The notes: a model not told the origin generated them from the sequence alone. A DNA stretch of 64,000 bases from Empedobacter tilapiae (GCF_004785645.1 NZ_SRPE01000001.1:62001-126000); one strand, 5' to 3'; shown: positions 34,520-44,058, counted from the first letter of the stretch. Numbers and translations are program-made.

Positions 34520-35110
34520 ATGAAAAAAATATTTTTACTAGTTGCAACTGTTTTTGCTTTTTCTAATGCTAATGCCCAAGAAAACGAAGGTTTTAAAGGG
34601 AAATGGTTCTTAATGGGACAAGCTGGTTATGGAACTTCTAATGATGGTGATACTCAAAATTATAGTATTTTACCAGCTGTTGGTAATTTTATTTCACCAA
34701 CTGTCGCTGTTGGAGGAGCTGTTGGATATGTAGGAGGCAAAAATGAAACAGGTGTGTCTACAATTAAAACAAATCAGTTTATTGTTCAACCTTTAGTAAG
34801 AAAATACTGGGGAATAAATGATAAATTATTTATTTTCGGACAAGCTGCTGTTCCTCTTGTTTTTGGAAAAGACACTTATGAACCTCTAACTGGAGGAAAA
34901 GACGAGTCTAAATACACTGCATATGGAATTGAGATTGCACCAGGTTTAGATTATTTCTTATCTTCTCATTGGTCTATTGAAACAACTTTTGGTCTTGCTT
35001 CTTGGAGCTCTGTAAAACCTAAAGATGGAGATGCTTCAAATGACTTTAACTTCGGATTAAATTCAGGTTTATTAAGTGGTGTAAAAATTGGAGTAAAATA
35101 TATATTCTAA
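34520..35110 (+). CDS. Outer-membrane beta-barrel protein (OmpW/OprF-like small barrel)
   Basis: A 196-residue protein with signal peptide (MKKIFLLVATVFAFSNANAQ) and a barrel of about eight strands ending in GVKIGVKYIF. The phrases KWFLMGQAGYGTSNDGD, VGGAVGYVGGKNE and FGIAPGLDYFLSSHWSIETTFG-like text (EIAPGLDYFLSSHWSIE) fit small outer-membrane proteins of Bacteroidota that differ from the PorT-like ones nearby. The frame begins 27 nt earlier with TTG codons, but these overlap the -7 box. Function unknown. Confidence 0.82.
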   Translation: MKKIFLLVATVFAFSNANAQENEGFKGKWFLMGQAGYGTSNDGDTQNYSILPAVGNFISPTVAVGGAVGYVGGKNETGVSTIKTNQFIVQPLVRKYWGINDKLFIFGQAAVPLVFGKDTYEPLTGGKDESKYTAYGIEIAPGLDYFLSSHWSIETTFGLASWSSVKPKDGDASNDFNFGLNSGLLSGVKIGVKYIF

Positions 35111-35151
35111 ATAATTTAGAATATAAACTTTTTTCATTATAACATTTCTAT

Positions 35152-35171
35152 GGAAGCTCAATTGAGCTTCC
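35152..35171 (+). terminator. Terminator formed by a loop-less 20-bp palindrome
   Basis: Positions 35152-35171 form a perfect palindrome (GGAAGCTCAA and its complement) followed by a T-run. As RNA it would fold as a hairpin with a minimal loop. Confidence 0.78.
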
Positions 35172-35249
35172 TTTTTTATTACGTCATGTTTTGTCTTTCT
35201 GATTTCTTATTTTTGAGAAGATTGTTTAACTTTCCTAAAAATTCAGAAT

Positions 35250-38200
35250 TTGTTACAAGCAGGCGATTTCAAAATTTACAATGCTTCCGCTGGAGCAGGT
35301 AAAACTTACACCTTGGTAAAGGAATTTCTTTCGTTGTTATTAACCAATGAAAGCGATTATCATTTCGAGCATATTTTAGCCATTACGTTTACCAACAAAG
35401 CGGCTGGCGAAATGAAGGAACGTATCATCGAAACCTTAGAAGAAATTGCTAAAAATCCTAACCCAAAAGAAGATCAATATATTCTCGAATTAGCTTCTGA
35501 ACTGAATTTGAAGCCTGAAATTATCAAGACAAAAGCGTACAATATTCTGATTGCAATTCTTCATAATTATTCTAAATTTTCTATTTCTACGATTGATAAA
35601 TTTAATCTACGATTGATGAAATCTTTCGCACAAGATTTAGGTTTATCAATGAATTTTGATGTCGAAATGAATACGAATGAGATCATTAACGAATCGGTTG
35701 ATTTGTTGTATTCAAAAATTGGAGAAGACGAAAAATTAACGCAAACAATGATCAAAATTGCGTTGGATAATATGGACGAAAATAAATCGTGGGATATTCG
35801 AAAAACGCTTTCTTCAGACACTTCGGACATTTCTAATGATCGACATTTACAAGATTTAGAAAAATTAAAAAACATTTCGTTAGACGAATTTATTCGTTAC
35901 CGAAAAGTTATTTTTGATGATATAAAAACTTTGAAAGATGGTTTGATTACAATTGGAAATGAGTTTTTCGAGTTGCTTGCAAACAATGGAATTTCGGTAA
36001 ATGAATTACCAGGAAAAAGTCGAGGAATTGCTGCTTTTTTCCAGAAATTAAAAAACTTTGATGGTTTTGGTTTGATTTTACCAACCGATGCGAATACAAA
36101 AGATATTTTGGAAGAAGGATATCTTTCGAAAGTGAAAGATGCAATTGCTGAATCTATTTTTCCTCAAGTGAAAGATTTGTTCGAAAAAGCTGCGAACATC
36201 AACGATCACTTACTTTTATTAACTTCAATTCAGAAAAATATTTCATCAATTTCGTTGATTAATGAGGTTGAAAAATCATTGGATTCGATCAAAAAAGATT
36301 CGAATGTTTTGTTGATTAATGAATTTAACACCATTATCAGTAAAAATCTGCAACAACAACCTGCCAATTTTATTTATGAGAGAATCGGTTCGCGCTATAA
36401 TCATTATTTTATTGATGAATTTCAGGATACATCGACGTTACAATGGAATAATCTGAATCCGTTGGTCGAAAATGCACGCGCCCAATCTGACACGATTATG
36501 CTAGTAGGTGATGCAAAACAGTCTATTTATCGTTGGCGTGGTGGGAATCCAGCGCAAATGATTGATTTAATTGACAGAAAAGAGGAAGAAAATATAAAAG
36601 TTGAAGAATTAGAAAAAAATTGGCGAAGTCACGAAAATATTATTCAATTTAACAATGAATTGTATTCTTTTATCGCGCCACAACTCAATTTACCGAGTTT
36701 TCAATATTTGTACGAAATCGGAAATAAACAATTAACTAATCATCAAAAAAATGGTTTTGTCAAAATAAATTTCATTGAGCAAGAAGGTCGCTCGAAAGAT
36801 TTATTTAAAGAACAAAATTTAGAATTGGTTCTAAAAACAATTGAAGATTGTCGAGCAAATGGTTTCTCATTAAATGATATTGCGATTTTGGTTCGTAGCA
36901 ATGCGCAAGGAATTTTATTAGCGAAATATTTGACCGAAAATAATTTAATTGTCATTTCTAATGAAGCCTTGTTGTTAAAAAATTCTTTCGAGATTCAATT
37001 AATTGAATATTTGTTCAAAATCACATCAAATCCACAAGACGAACAATCAAAAATTCGTTTTTTGATGGTTGCTTACGAATTAGAATTATTCAAAACAGAG
37101 GATTTAACAATCACAGTTGAAAAAGCATTAAAAGGTGATTTGTCAAAGTTTTTAAAATTAACCAAATTACTTGGAATTGATTTAGATTTTATTCAAGATC
37201 AAAACCTTTCGTTATATGATTTTACAGAAAAAGCTATTCGAACGTTACATTTACAAGAACGTTCACCCGCTTATATTTTAAGTTTTTTGGATATTATTTT
37301 AGAATATTCATCGAAGAATGAATCTGATCTGAATTCATTTCTTGAGTTTTGGTCAACTATCAAAGATAAAGCGAGTATCAAAACACCAAAAGGTGTCGAT
37401 GCAATCCAGATTATGACGATTCATAAATCAAAAGGTTTGGAATTTCCAATTGTAATTTTACCATTTTTGGATTGGCAAAGTAAGAATTCTAAAATTTGGA
37501 TTCCATTACAAAAAGATGAAGAAAATCCCTTCGAAACATTTTATGTTGGAATTAATAATGAATTGAAATCAATCAAAAATAAGGCGATAAAATCGAAGAT
37601 TGATGAAGAAGAAAATTTGGTTCAATTGGATGAAATTAATACGCTTTATGTTGCAACAACGCGTGCAAAAGAGCAATTGTATATGATTGCGCTAAAACCA
37701 AAAGAGTCTTCAAAATCAAAAAACATTGCAAATTATTTACACGAGTTTGTTTTCAGTAAAGGTTTTTCTGAGGATGAAGTTATTTTGAAAGGTTCTCCTG
37801 AACGAATTTCAACTCCAAAAATTATAGAAAACTCTTCGGCTGAGTTAAAAATTTATTCTTCGGATTGGAATACGCGTTTAGTAATTAATACCAATTCGGA
37901 AAAAGCGCAAGAAAAGTTGAAATTCACCGAATTTGGAAATACAATTCATAACATTTTATCACAAATTGTTATACAAAATGATTTGCCAAAAATCATTGAA
38001 AGTGAAAAACAACGTGGTACAATTTCTGCCGAAAATGTTGAACATCTACAAAAAACCTTGCAAAATTTATTACAAGACGCTAAATTAGTTCCATATTTTG
38101 CTGAAAGTTTAACGGTTTTGAATGAACGCGATTTTATTGATGAAAATGGACAGATTTTCAGAGCCGATCGTGTGGTAATTGATGTAGAAAATAATTGTTC

Positions 38201-38360
38201 GATTATCGATTATAAAACTGGTCAACCCGATTTAGATCATCATTTTCAAGTGAATAGATATGCTGATTTTTTTAGAAATTTAGGTTATAATATTCAGACC
38301 AAAATCTTGATTTATATTGATGATGAACAGCAAAAAATAAATGTTGTAGAGGTATTTTGA
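35250..38360 (+). CDS. UvrD/RecB-like helicase-nuclease (AddA-type)
   Basis: A 1036-residue superfamily 1A helicase with C-terminal PD-(D/E)XK nuclease. Walker A is ASAGAGKT (12-19). ITFTNKAAGEMKERI follows, then Walker B with IDEFQDTS near 387, DAKQSIYRWRGG, and the late motif VATTRAKEQLYM. The nuclease signature IIDYKTG and QVNRYADF lies near 987-1005. Such proteins process double-strand DNA ends for RecA, normally with an AddB/RecC-like partner, which is not seen in this window. The start is a TTG at 35250 (no ATG nearby). The uvrC start overlaps its stop, so the two repair genes form an operon. Confidence 0.9.
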   Translation: MLQAGDFKIYNASAGAGKTYTLVKEFLSLLLTNESDYHFEHILAITFTNKAAGEMKERIIETLEEIAKNPNPKEDQYILELASELNLKPEIIKTKAYNILIAILHNYSKFSISTIDKFNLRLMKSFAQDLGLSMNFDVEMNTNEIINESVDLLYSKIGEDEKLTQTMIKIALDNMDENKSWDIRKTLSSDTSDISNDRHLQDLEKLKNISLDEFIRYRKVIFDDIKTLKDGLITIGNEFFELLANNGISVNELPGKSRGIAAFFQKLKNFDGFGLILPTDANTKDILEEGYLSKVKDAIAESIFPQVKDLFEKAANINDHLLLLTSIQKNISSISLINEVEKSLDSIKKDSNVLLINEFNTIISKNLQQQPANFIYERIGSRYNHYFIDEFQDTSTLQWNNLNPLVENARAQSDTIMLVGDAKQSIYRWRGGNPAQMIDLIDRKEEENIKVEELEKNWRSHENIIQFNNELYSFIAPQLNLPSFQYLYEIGNKQLTNHQKNGFVKINFIEQEGRSKDLFKEQNLELVLKTIEDCRANGFSLNDIAILVRSNAQGILLAKYLTENNLIVISNEALLLKNSFEIQLIEYLFKITSNPQDEQSKIRFLMVAYELELFKTEDLTITVEKALKGDLSKFLKLTKLLGIDLDFIQDQNLSLYDFTEKAIRTLHLQERSPAYILSFLDIILEYSSKNESDLNSFLEFWSTIKDKASIKTPKGVDAIQIMTIHKSKGLEFPIVILPFLDWQSKNSKIWIPLQKDEENPFETFYVGINNELKSIKNKAIKSKIDEEENLVQLDEINTLYVATTRAKEQLYMIALKPKESSKSKNIANYLHEFVFSKGFSEDEVILKGSPERISTPKIIENSSAELKIYSSDWNTRLVINTNSEKAQEKLKFTEFGNTIHNILSQIVIQNDLPKIIESEKQRGTISAENVEHLQKTLQNLLQDAKLVPYFAESLTVLNERDFIDENGQIFRADRVVIDVENNCSIIDYKTGQPDLDHHFQVNRYADFFRNLGYNIQTKILIYIDDEQQKINVVEVF

Positions 38361-40168
38361 TGAATGAAAATGTAAAATTAAAATTAGCGAGTTTACCCGA
38401 AACGCCCGGTGTTTATCAGTATTATAACAAAAAAGGGGATTTGTTATACATTGGCAAAGCGAAAAACTTGAAGCGTCGCGTGAATTCGTATTTCAATAAA
38501 CAACACGATTCGAAACGTTTGCGTGTTTTGGTGAGTAATATTGATAACATCGAAACCATCAACGTAAATTCTGAATATGACGCATTGTTGTTGGAAAATA
38601 ATTTGATTAAAGAACATCAGCCGCGATACAATATTTTATTAAGAGATGATAAAACCTATCCTTGGATTTGCATTAAAAATGAACGATTTCCACGTATTTT
38701 TTCGACTCGAAATGTTATCAAAGATGGTTCGGAATATTTTGGACCATATTCTAACGGAAAAGCGATGAAAGTTTTGTTAGGTTTGATCAAAGAATTGTAT
38801 CAACTAAGAACGTGTTCGTATGATTTGAGCGAGAAAAATATCGAAAATCATAAGTTCAAAGTTTGCTTGGAATATCATATTGGCAATTGTCTTGGACCTT
38901 GTGAAGCTTATCAAATAGAAGAAGAATATAACGAACAAATTTCGGCAATTCGTAATATTATCAAAGGAGAATTTAACGAAGCAAAGCAATATTTGGTTAA
39001 CCAAATGACGAAATATGCTGCTGAATTGAAGTTTGAAAAAGCGCAAATGATTAAAGAAAAAATCGAAGCGTTGCAGAATTATCAATCTCGTTCTACAATT
39101 GTTTCGCCTACCATTACCAATGTTGATGTTTTTTCGATTACGTCGGACGAAGAATATGCCTATGTCAATTTTATGAAAATTTATCATGGCGCAATTATAC
39201 AGTCGCATACGGAGGAATGGAAAAAGAAATTGGACGAAACGGATGAAGATTTATTGGAGCGTGCAATTATTGATTTTTCGGAACGATTTAATTTAACTTC
39301 TAAAGAAATTTATATTCCATTTGAATTGAGTTTAGAAATTCCGTTCAGAAAAATTACAGTTCCAAAAATTGGAGATAAAAAACATATTGTCGATTTATCG
39401 TTAAAAAATACCCGAATTTATCGTTTAGAACAGCTTAAACAAACCAAAATCGTCGATCCTGATCGTCATACAAATCGTATCATGAATCAGATGAAAGTTG
39501 ATTTACGTTTGCCTGCAGAACCTCGACATATCGAAGGTTTTGATAACTCTAATATTCAAGGAACGAATCCTGTTTCGGCTTGTGTGGTGTTCAAAAATGG
39601 AAAACCAAGTAAGAAAGATTATCGCATTTTCAATGTTAAAACCGTAGAAGGACCGAACGATTTTGCTACGATGGAAGAGGTGATTGAAAGACGATATTCG
39701 AGAGTTTTGGCAGAAGGCGAATCTTTGCCTCAATTAATTTTGATTGATGGTGGAAAAGGGCAATTAAGTTCGGCTCTAAAATCGATTGATCGTTTAGGAT
39801 TACGCGGAAAAGTTTCGGTGATTGGAATTGCGAAACGTTTAGAAGAAATTTATTATCCAGATGATCCTTATCCGTTATATTTGGACAAAAATTCTGAAAC
39901 CTTGAAAGTGCTTCAACATGTGCGAGATGAATCGCATCGATTTGGAATTACACGTCACCGAAATCGACGTAGTAAAAACGCTTATAATTCGGTTTTGGAA
40001 GATATAGAAGGTATCGGTCCGCAAACAATTAAAGAATTATTAACAAAATTTAAATCGGTCGAACGAATAAAAAATGCATCTTTGTTAGAATTAACCGATT
40101 GTATAGGAAAATCTAAAGCAAAAAAAATAAAAGATTATTTTTCGAATGATGAAAAATCTACTAATTGA
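38360..40168 (+). CDS. uvrC: Excinuclease ABC subunit C
   Basis: The nuclease subunit of nucleotide excision repair; it cuts on both sides of a UvrB-marked lesion. About 602 residues: N-terminal GIY-YIG nuclease (PGVYQYYNKKGDLLYIGKAKNLKRRV), Cys-containing middle (CSYD...CLEYHIGNCLGPC), UVR domain (YAAELKFEKAQMIKEKIEAL), RNase H-like second nuclease (EGFDNSNIQGTNPVSACVVF, LILIDGGKGQLSSAL) and two helix-hairpin-helix motifs (LEDIEGIGPQTIKELL). Complete. The ATG at 38360 overlaps the helicase stop by one base (TGATG); the TTG at 38357 is not needed. Confidence 0.97.
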   Translation: MNENVKLKLASLPETPGVYQYYNKKGDLLYIGKAKNLKRRVNSYFNKQHDSKRLRVLVSNIDNIETINVNSEYDALLLENNLIKEHQPRYNILLRDDKTYPWICIKNERFPRIFSTRNVIKDGSEYFGPYSNGKAMKVLLGLIKELYQLRTCSYDLSEKNIENHKFKVCLEYHIGNCLGPCEAYQIEEEYNEQISAIRNIIKGEFNEAKQYLVNQMTKYAAELKFEKAQMIKEKIEALQNYQSRSTIVSPTITNVDVFSITSDEEYAYVNFMKIYHGAIIQSHTEEWKKKLDETDEDLLERAIIDFSERFNLTSKEIYIPFELSLEIPFRKITVPKIGDKKHIVDLSLKNTRIYRLEQLKQTKIVDPDRHTNRIMNQMKVDLRLPAEPRHIEGFDNSNIQGTNPVSACVVFKNGKPSKKDYRIFNVKTVEGPNDFATMEEVIERRYSRVLAEGESLPQLILIDGGKGQLSSALKSIDRLGLRGKVSVIGIAKRLEEIYYPDDPYPLYLDKNSETLKVLQHVRDESHRFGITRHRNRRSKNAYNSVLEDIEGIGPQTIKELLTKFKSVERIKNASLLELTDCIGKSKAKKIKDYFSNDEKSTN

Positions 40169-40589
40169 CAGAGATTTAACGTCTCTTTTGAACAATCCAA
40201 AGCTACAAGCCACTTTGGCAATTGTTCCTATCACTTTATTTGTACTTGGCTTGTTAAGTTATTTTGGAATTTTTTATTCTATGTTTAGCACGCTCGATGC
40301 GCAGCTAGGACATTTAGGAAGTTCTAAATCGTTATTGAGTGCGTTATTAGGAAATCTTATCATTTTTATCTTTTTGGTATTAATGAGTTTTTTCACTGGC
40401 GTAATCTCTTTTGTGTACTTTATTGTGCATGCTTTAAAGAATCCAAATTTGATAAAAAGTGACGATCGTTTAGTTTGGATTACAGTTATTATTTTTGGGA
40501 ACGGAATCGGAATTTTTGTTTATTGGCTTTCGCAAATTAAACGAAAATCACCTAGACCAATTATTGATTTATACACAGATGATATTTAA
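40146..40589 (+). CDS. Small membrane protein of unknown function
   Basis: A 147-residue protein with about three hydrophobic helices (LAIVPITLFVLGLLSYFGIFYSMF, SLLSALLGNLIIFIFLVLMSF, VWITVIIFGNGIGIFVYWLSQI) and a short charged tail. The final helix with FGNGIGIFVYWL and IKRK resembles the end of the phospholipase D-nuclease N-terminal (PLDc_N) family, but the match is weak. It overlaps the end of uvrC by 23 nt, so it is co-translated with the repair genes. ATGs at 40146 and 40149 are equally possible starts. A good terminator follows. Confidence 0.72.
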   Translation: MMKNLLIDRDLTSLLNNPKLQATLAIVPITLFVLGLLSYFGIFYSMFSTLDAQLGHLGSSKSLLSALLGNLIIFIFLVLMSFFTGVISFVYFIVHALKNPNLIKSDDRLVWITVIIFGNGIGIFVYWLSQIKRKSPRPIIDLYTDDI

Positions 40590-40595
40590 AACTAT

Positions 40596-40625
40596 AAACT
40601 GCTTTACAATTTAGTAAAGCAGTTT
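40596..40625 (+). terminator. Terminator of the helicase-uvrC operon
   Basis: A 12-bp perfect stem (40596-40607 with 40614-40625) followed by a T-run. Confidence 0.87.
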
Positions 40626-40646
40626 TTTTATGAATTATTTCAAAAA

Positions 40647-40667
40647 TTTGTACCTTTTAACTACAAA
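40647..40667 (+). promoter_or_regulatory. Inverted repeat TTTGTA-N9-TACAAA in the dinB promoter region
   Basis: Two 6-bp arms (40647-40652, 40662-40667) lie 9 nt before the DinB start codon and enclose a near -7 box (TACCTTTT). They could be a regulator site or chance in AT-rich DNA. Confidence 0.35.
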
Positions 40668-40676
40668 TCAAAAATT

Positions 40677-41174
40677 ATGAAAATAGTAGAATTATTAGCA
40701 AAAGAACTGCAAAATGAATATCAAATTACAAAAGAATTCATTGCTAAATTTCCTGAAAAGAAAACGGATTATAAACCACACGAAAAAAGTATGGATATTA
40801 CAACCTTGACGAATCACATTGTCGAAATATTTTCGTGGCCAGCTTTGATCTTGACAACTGATAAATTAGATTTTACTGCGGGAGATTACAAACCTACAAG
40901 TTTTACTTCTGTGCAAGATTTACAAAAAAAATTAGACGAAGATTACCAATCTGGTGAAAAAGCATTAAAAAACGCAACAGATGAAGAACTGAATAATAAC
41001 TGGAAAATAGTAGCTGGAGATACAGTCTATGCAGATTATTCAAAATATGAAGCAATTCGTCATGCCTTAAATCAAATTACACATCATCGTGCTCAATTGG
41101 GAGTTTATTATCGTCTTTTAGAAATTTCCCTTCCATCGAGCTATGGGCCTAGTGCTGATTCTCAAAAATTTTAA
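40677..41174 (+). CDS. DinB family protein (YfiT-like putative metal-dependent hydrolase/transferase)
   Basis: A 165-residue four-helix-bundle protein. The conserved histidines of the DinB superfamily are visible: His in LTNHIVEIFSW, and HALNQITHHRAQLGVYYRLL near the C-terminus, which would bind a metal ion. The superfamily includes thiol-dependent transferases such as bacillithiol transferases and many proteins without assigned reaction. Despite the name it is unrelated to DNA polymerase IV. Transcribed alone and followed by a terminator. Confidence 0.87.
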   Translation: MKIVELLAKELQNEYQITKEFIAKFPEKKTDYKPHEKSMDITTLTNHIVEIFSWPALILTTDKLDFTAGDYKPTSFTSVQDLQKKLDEDYQSGEKALKNATDEELNNNWKIVAGDTVYADYSKYEAIRHALNQITHHRAQLGVYYRLLEISLPSSYGPSADSQKF

Positions 41175-41182
41175 AAATAAAA

Positions 41183-41203
41183 AAGACCTCTAATAGAGGT
41201 CTT
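41183..41203 (+). terminator. Terminator of the DinB-family gene
   Basis: A 9-bp stem (AAGACCTCT / AGAGGTCTT) with a 3-nt loop, right behind the stop codon. The following T-run is short. Confidence 0.7.
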
Positions 41204-41406
41204 AAAATCATAATTAGTGTTAATTCATATCACTGATAGTAATATTATTTTCTCAAAAATATAATATTTATCATCTTTAAACAAACCAAATTAAGTTTAT
41301 TTTTAATAATTATTAACATTTTTATTAGATTCTCACTTTTAAATCAGTATTTTTTATTTTATCTAAATAAGACATCAAAAAAAATATCAAATAATATGAA
41401 TTCATA

Positions 41407-41439
41407 AAAAAAGCTTTCGAAATCCTCGAAAGCTTTTTT
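41407..41439 (-). terminator. Terminator of gcvT
   Basis: A 14-bp perfect stem (41407-41420 with 41426-41439), A-rich on one side and T-rich on the other, 22 nt beyond the gcvT stop codon. Confidence 0.87.
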
Positions 41440-41460
41440 ATATTTTGACTTTATATTGTT

Positions 41461-42537
41461 TTAAACAAAAGGAGTTTTTACAACTTCTGCTAATACATTT
41501 TTATCACGAATTTGAATTCTAATTGTTGTTCCAACTTTTGCAAAATCTGTATGAACATATGCTAAACCAATTCCTTGTTTCAAGATTGGAGATTGCGTTC
41601 CTGAAGTCACAATACCTATTGTATTTTCGTTATCGTCTACAACTTTATAATCGTGGCGAGGAATTCCTCTTTCGATCATTTTGAAACCAATCAATTTCTT
41701 CTCAACTCCAGCCTCTTTTTGAGCTTTCAAAATATCAGAAGAAATAAAATTTGTATCCAATTTCGTTACCCAAGCAAGACCAGCTTCTAATGGAGTTGTA
41801 TCATCGTTGATATCATTTCCATATAAACAGTAACCTTTCTCTAAACGCAATGTGTCACGAGAAGCTAAACCACAAGGCTCGATATCAAAAGACTTTCCAG
41901 CTTCCATTACTTTGTCCCACATTTCGTTTGCTTGCTCATTCGCAAAATAAATCTCGAAACCTCCAGAACCAGTGTAACCAGTTGCAGAAATAATTACATT
42001 TTCCATACCTGCAAACGTACCAATTGCGAAATGATAGAACGGAATTTCAGCTAAATTAACATCTGTCAACGATTGCATCGCTTCGATTGCTTTTGGACCT
42101 TGAATTGCTAACAAAGACATCTCATCAGATTTGTTTGTTAATTCTGCACCAAACTTATTGTGTTTGTTCATCCATTCCCAATCTTTATCAATATTAGATG
42201 CATTTACAACCGCCATCCACTCATCATCAGAGATTTTATAAATGATTAAATCATCTACAATTCCTCCTTTTTCGTTTGGCATTGCATTATATTGAGCTTG
42301 ACCAATGGCAACTTTCGTTACATCATTCGTCAATAAGTGTTGTAATAAATCTGTTGCTTTCTCTCCTTTTACAAAAAATTGTCCCATGTGAGAAACGTCA
42401 AAAACACCAACTTTTTCGCGAACAGCAAAGTGTTCTTGGTTAACACCTGCGTATTGCACTGGCATTTCATATCCAGCAAAAGGAACCATTTTCGCACCTA
42501 AATCTTTGTGCTTTTGGTTTAATGCAGTTACTTTCAT
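41461..42537 (-). CDS. gcvT: Aminomethyltransferase (glycine cleavage T protein)
   Basis: Transfers the aminomethyl group from the lipoylated H protein to tetrahydrofolate, releasing ammonia. The 358-residue protein has the family's opening ([15 protein letters not shown]), [14 protein letters not shown], the folate-site acid in the TNDV segment, [12 protein letters not shown], and the C-terminal GIGLAYV. Length is normal. The other glycine cleavage genes are not adjacent, and no glycine riboswitch is visible upstream. A minus-strand -7 box lies at 42571-42578. Confidence 0.96.
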   Translation of the reverse strand: MKVTALNQKHKDLGAKMVPFAGYEMPVQYAGVNQEHFAVREKVGVFDVSHMGQFFVKGEKATDLLQHLLTNDVTKVAIGQAQYNAMPNEKGGIVDDLIIYKISDDEWMAVVNASNIDKDWEWMNKHNKFGAELTNKSDEMSLLAIQGPKAIEAMQSLTDVNLAEIPFYHFAIGTFAGMENVIISATGYTGSGGFEIYFANEQANEMWDKVMEAGKSFDIEPCGLASRDTLRLEKGYCLYGNDINDDTTPLEAGLAWVTKLDTNFISSDILKAQKEAGVEKKLIGFKMIERGIPRHDYKVVDDNENTIGIVTSGTQSPILKQGIGLAYVHTDFAKVGTTIRIQIRDKNVLAEVVKTPFV

Positions 42538-42570
42538 TGTTTGTTTGCTTTGATAAGTTTATAATTCACC

Positions 42571-42578
42571 CAAAAATA
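42571..42578 (-). promoter_or_regulatory. gcvT -7 box TATTTTTG (minus strand)
   Basis: Exact TAnnTTTG; predicted start near 42567 and a ~30-nt leader. Confidence 0.5.
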
Positions 42579-42615
42579 AGGAATTAATCGTTAGGAAAAT
42601 TTCTTAAATAGAAGA

Positions 42616-42978
42616 TTATCTAATTTTGTGAATAATTTTTAAATTTCCTTCCGTGGCTTTATACGGTTCAAAGCGCATGACTGATTTCCCTTTACCAAAT
42701 TTGTTCATAAACTTTTCGTTTATTTTTCCAGCTAATTTCAATGGTTGACAACCTTCGCAAGGAATAATTAAAATAGTATCGTTTGTTTTGCCTTTTACTT
42801 TTACAATTTCATACGAATAATCTGTATCCAAACGAGAATTAATAACATTTTCAATTGGTTTATCAAAGCTCTCAATAAAGAAAACGCGTCGATCTTTGTT
42901 GCTTCCAATAATAATTGCAACACCAACTAAAATCAATAAAACGACAATTGATATGGTCAAAATTTTTTTAAAATCCAT
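42616..42978 (-). CDS. Single-pass membrane protein of unknown function
   Basis: A 120-residue protein with one N-terminal helix (ILTISIVVLLILVGVAIIIG) and an extracytoplasmic domain of about 90 residues. The domain contains a CEGC motif (LIIPCEGCQPLKL) that could bind metal or form a disulfide. I do not recognise the family. It lies upstream of gcvT on the same strand, with the gcvT -7 box in the gap, so it is probably separate. It diverges from the YiiX-like gene with only 43 nt between starts. Confidence 0.7.
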   Translation of the reverse strand: MDFKKILTISIVVLLILVGVAIIIGSNKDRRVFFIESFDKPIENVINSRLDTDYSYEIVKVKGKTNDTILIIPCEGCQPLKLAGKINEKFMNKFGKGKSVMRFEPYKATEGNLKIIHKIR

Positions 42979-43021
42979 CTTTTTGGTTAATTCGTAGTTT
43001 AAAAGTAATAATTCATTCCGA

Positions 43022-43696
43022 ATGAAAAAAATATTCGTTTTATTTCCTATCTTTTTACTCCTATTTACATTGACAATGAATAGCTGTACAAAAGCAAAAA
43101 TATTAAAAGAAAAACATACAATTTCATTACAAAATATCCAAAATGGAGATTTGATTTTTGTTGGTGCGCAAACAGAAGAACTTTCAGGCGCGATAAATAG
43201 GGTGACAAAAATAAATGATGAAACAAATTTTGATCATGTTGGATTGATTGAAAAAACTGATGATTCTATTTTTGTTTTACACGCCGCTCCAATGGGCGGA
43301 TCACAACGAGAAGAAATTCATCATTTTTATACTTCTCAAACCGAAAAAAACAATAAAATTGTCATTTATCGTCTCAAAAATGAATATCAATCAACGATTC
43401 CTCATGCAATTAAAAAAGCTAAAACAATGCTCGGAAAACCTTATAATTGGTTATATATTTTGAATGATGACGAATTATATTGCTCCGATTTTATAGAAAG
43501 AGCCTTTCGTGATGATAAAGTTTTTGAACTAATTCCGATGAATTTCAAAAACAAAGAAACCGGAATTATTGATGATTTTTGGATAGATTTTTATCGTAAA
43601 AAAGGAAAAAAAGTTCCGCAAGATGAACCTGGAACAAATCCAAATCAATTGGCAACTTCTAAGAAATTAATTAAGGTTGGGGAGGTGATTTTATGA
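43022..43696 (+). CDS. YiiX/YebB-like NlpC/P60 superfamily lipoprotein
   Basis: A 224-residue lipoprotein (lipobox ending MNSC, Cys22) of the permuted papain-like NlpC/P60 class. Visible family marks are IQNGDLIFVGAQ, DHVGLIEK with the catalytic-type His72, and LYCSDFIERAF with Cys154 as the likely nucleophile. Relatives hydrolyse amide bonds in peptidoglycan or lipids, but the YiiX group has no settled substrate. It is the first of two overlapping genes; the stop overlaps the next start by 4 nt. Confidence 0.85.
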   Translation: MKKIFVLFPIFLLLFTLTMNSCTKAKILKEKHTISLQNIQNGDLIFVGAQTEELSGAINRVTKINDETNFDHVGLIEKTDDSIFVLHAAPMGGSQREEIHHFYTSQTEKNNKIVIYRLKNEYQSTIPHAIKKAKTMLGKPYNWLYILNDDELYCSDFIERAFRDDKVFELIPMNFKNKETGIIDDFWIDFYRKKGKKVPQDEPGTNPNQLATSKKLIKVGEVIL

Positions 43697-43932
43697 AAAA
43701 GAAAAAAATAATAGGAGTTATATTTCTAATTATATGCTGCACATCTCTCTATTTTAATTCTAATTATTATATAAATAATCAGAATTGGAAATATAGAAAT
43801 GGGTATTATATTGGAGACATTTTAGATAAATCTAAAGATGTTTCTAACAATGAAACTCAGTATTGTTTTGGATATATTTTAATTATAAAAAATAATCAAA
43901 CCAATGAAAAAGGGTATTATATTAGAAAGTAA
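43693..43932 (+). CDS. Small membrane-anchored protein of unknown function
   Basis: A 79-residue protein with one N-terminal helix (IIGVIFLIICCTSLYF) and a ~50-residue polar tail rich in Asn and Tyr. It overlaps the YiiX-like gene by 4 nt (ATGA), so it is translated from the same message. No family recognised. The gene may be truncated, since the tail ends abruptly after GYYIRK and a ~125-nt non-coding stretch follows. Confidence 0.6.
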   Translation: MKKKKIIGVIFLIICCTSLYFNSNYYINNQNWKYRNGYYIGDILDKSKDVSNNETQYCFGYILIIKNNQTNEKGYYIRK

Positions 43933-44058
43933 TATGACGCAATAACAAATATCTAGTTTCTAACCTTTACTTTTCATTAACCGCAAAAGAAACAAGTTTC
44001 GAAGTTCTAATTAGAGAGTTGAAGTTTTAAGACAACCCTAAACATCATAAATTATTAA

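Noticed and set aside
38804-39208. 134-codon open frame on the minus strand inside uvrC
   Set aside because: It lies within a complete, well-conserved gene on the other strand and has no recognisable domain; a shadow frame.
40647-40667. A second BlaI-type operator in front of the DinB-family gene
   Set aside because: The arms are TTTGTA and TACAAA with a 9-nt gap, not the compact TACAnnTGTA form, and such strings are expected by chance in this AT-rich DNA. Kept only as a low-confidence site.
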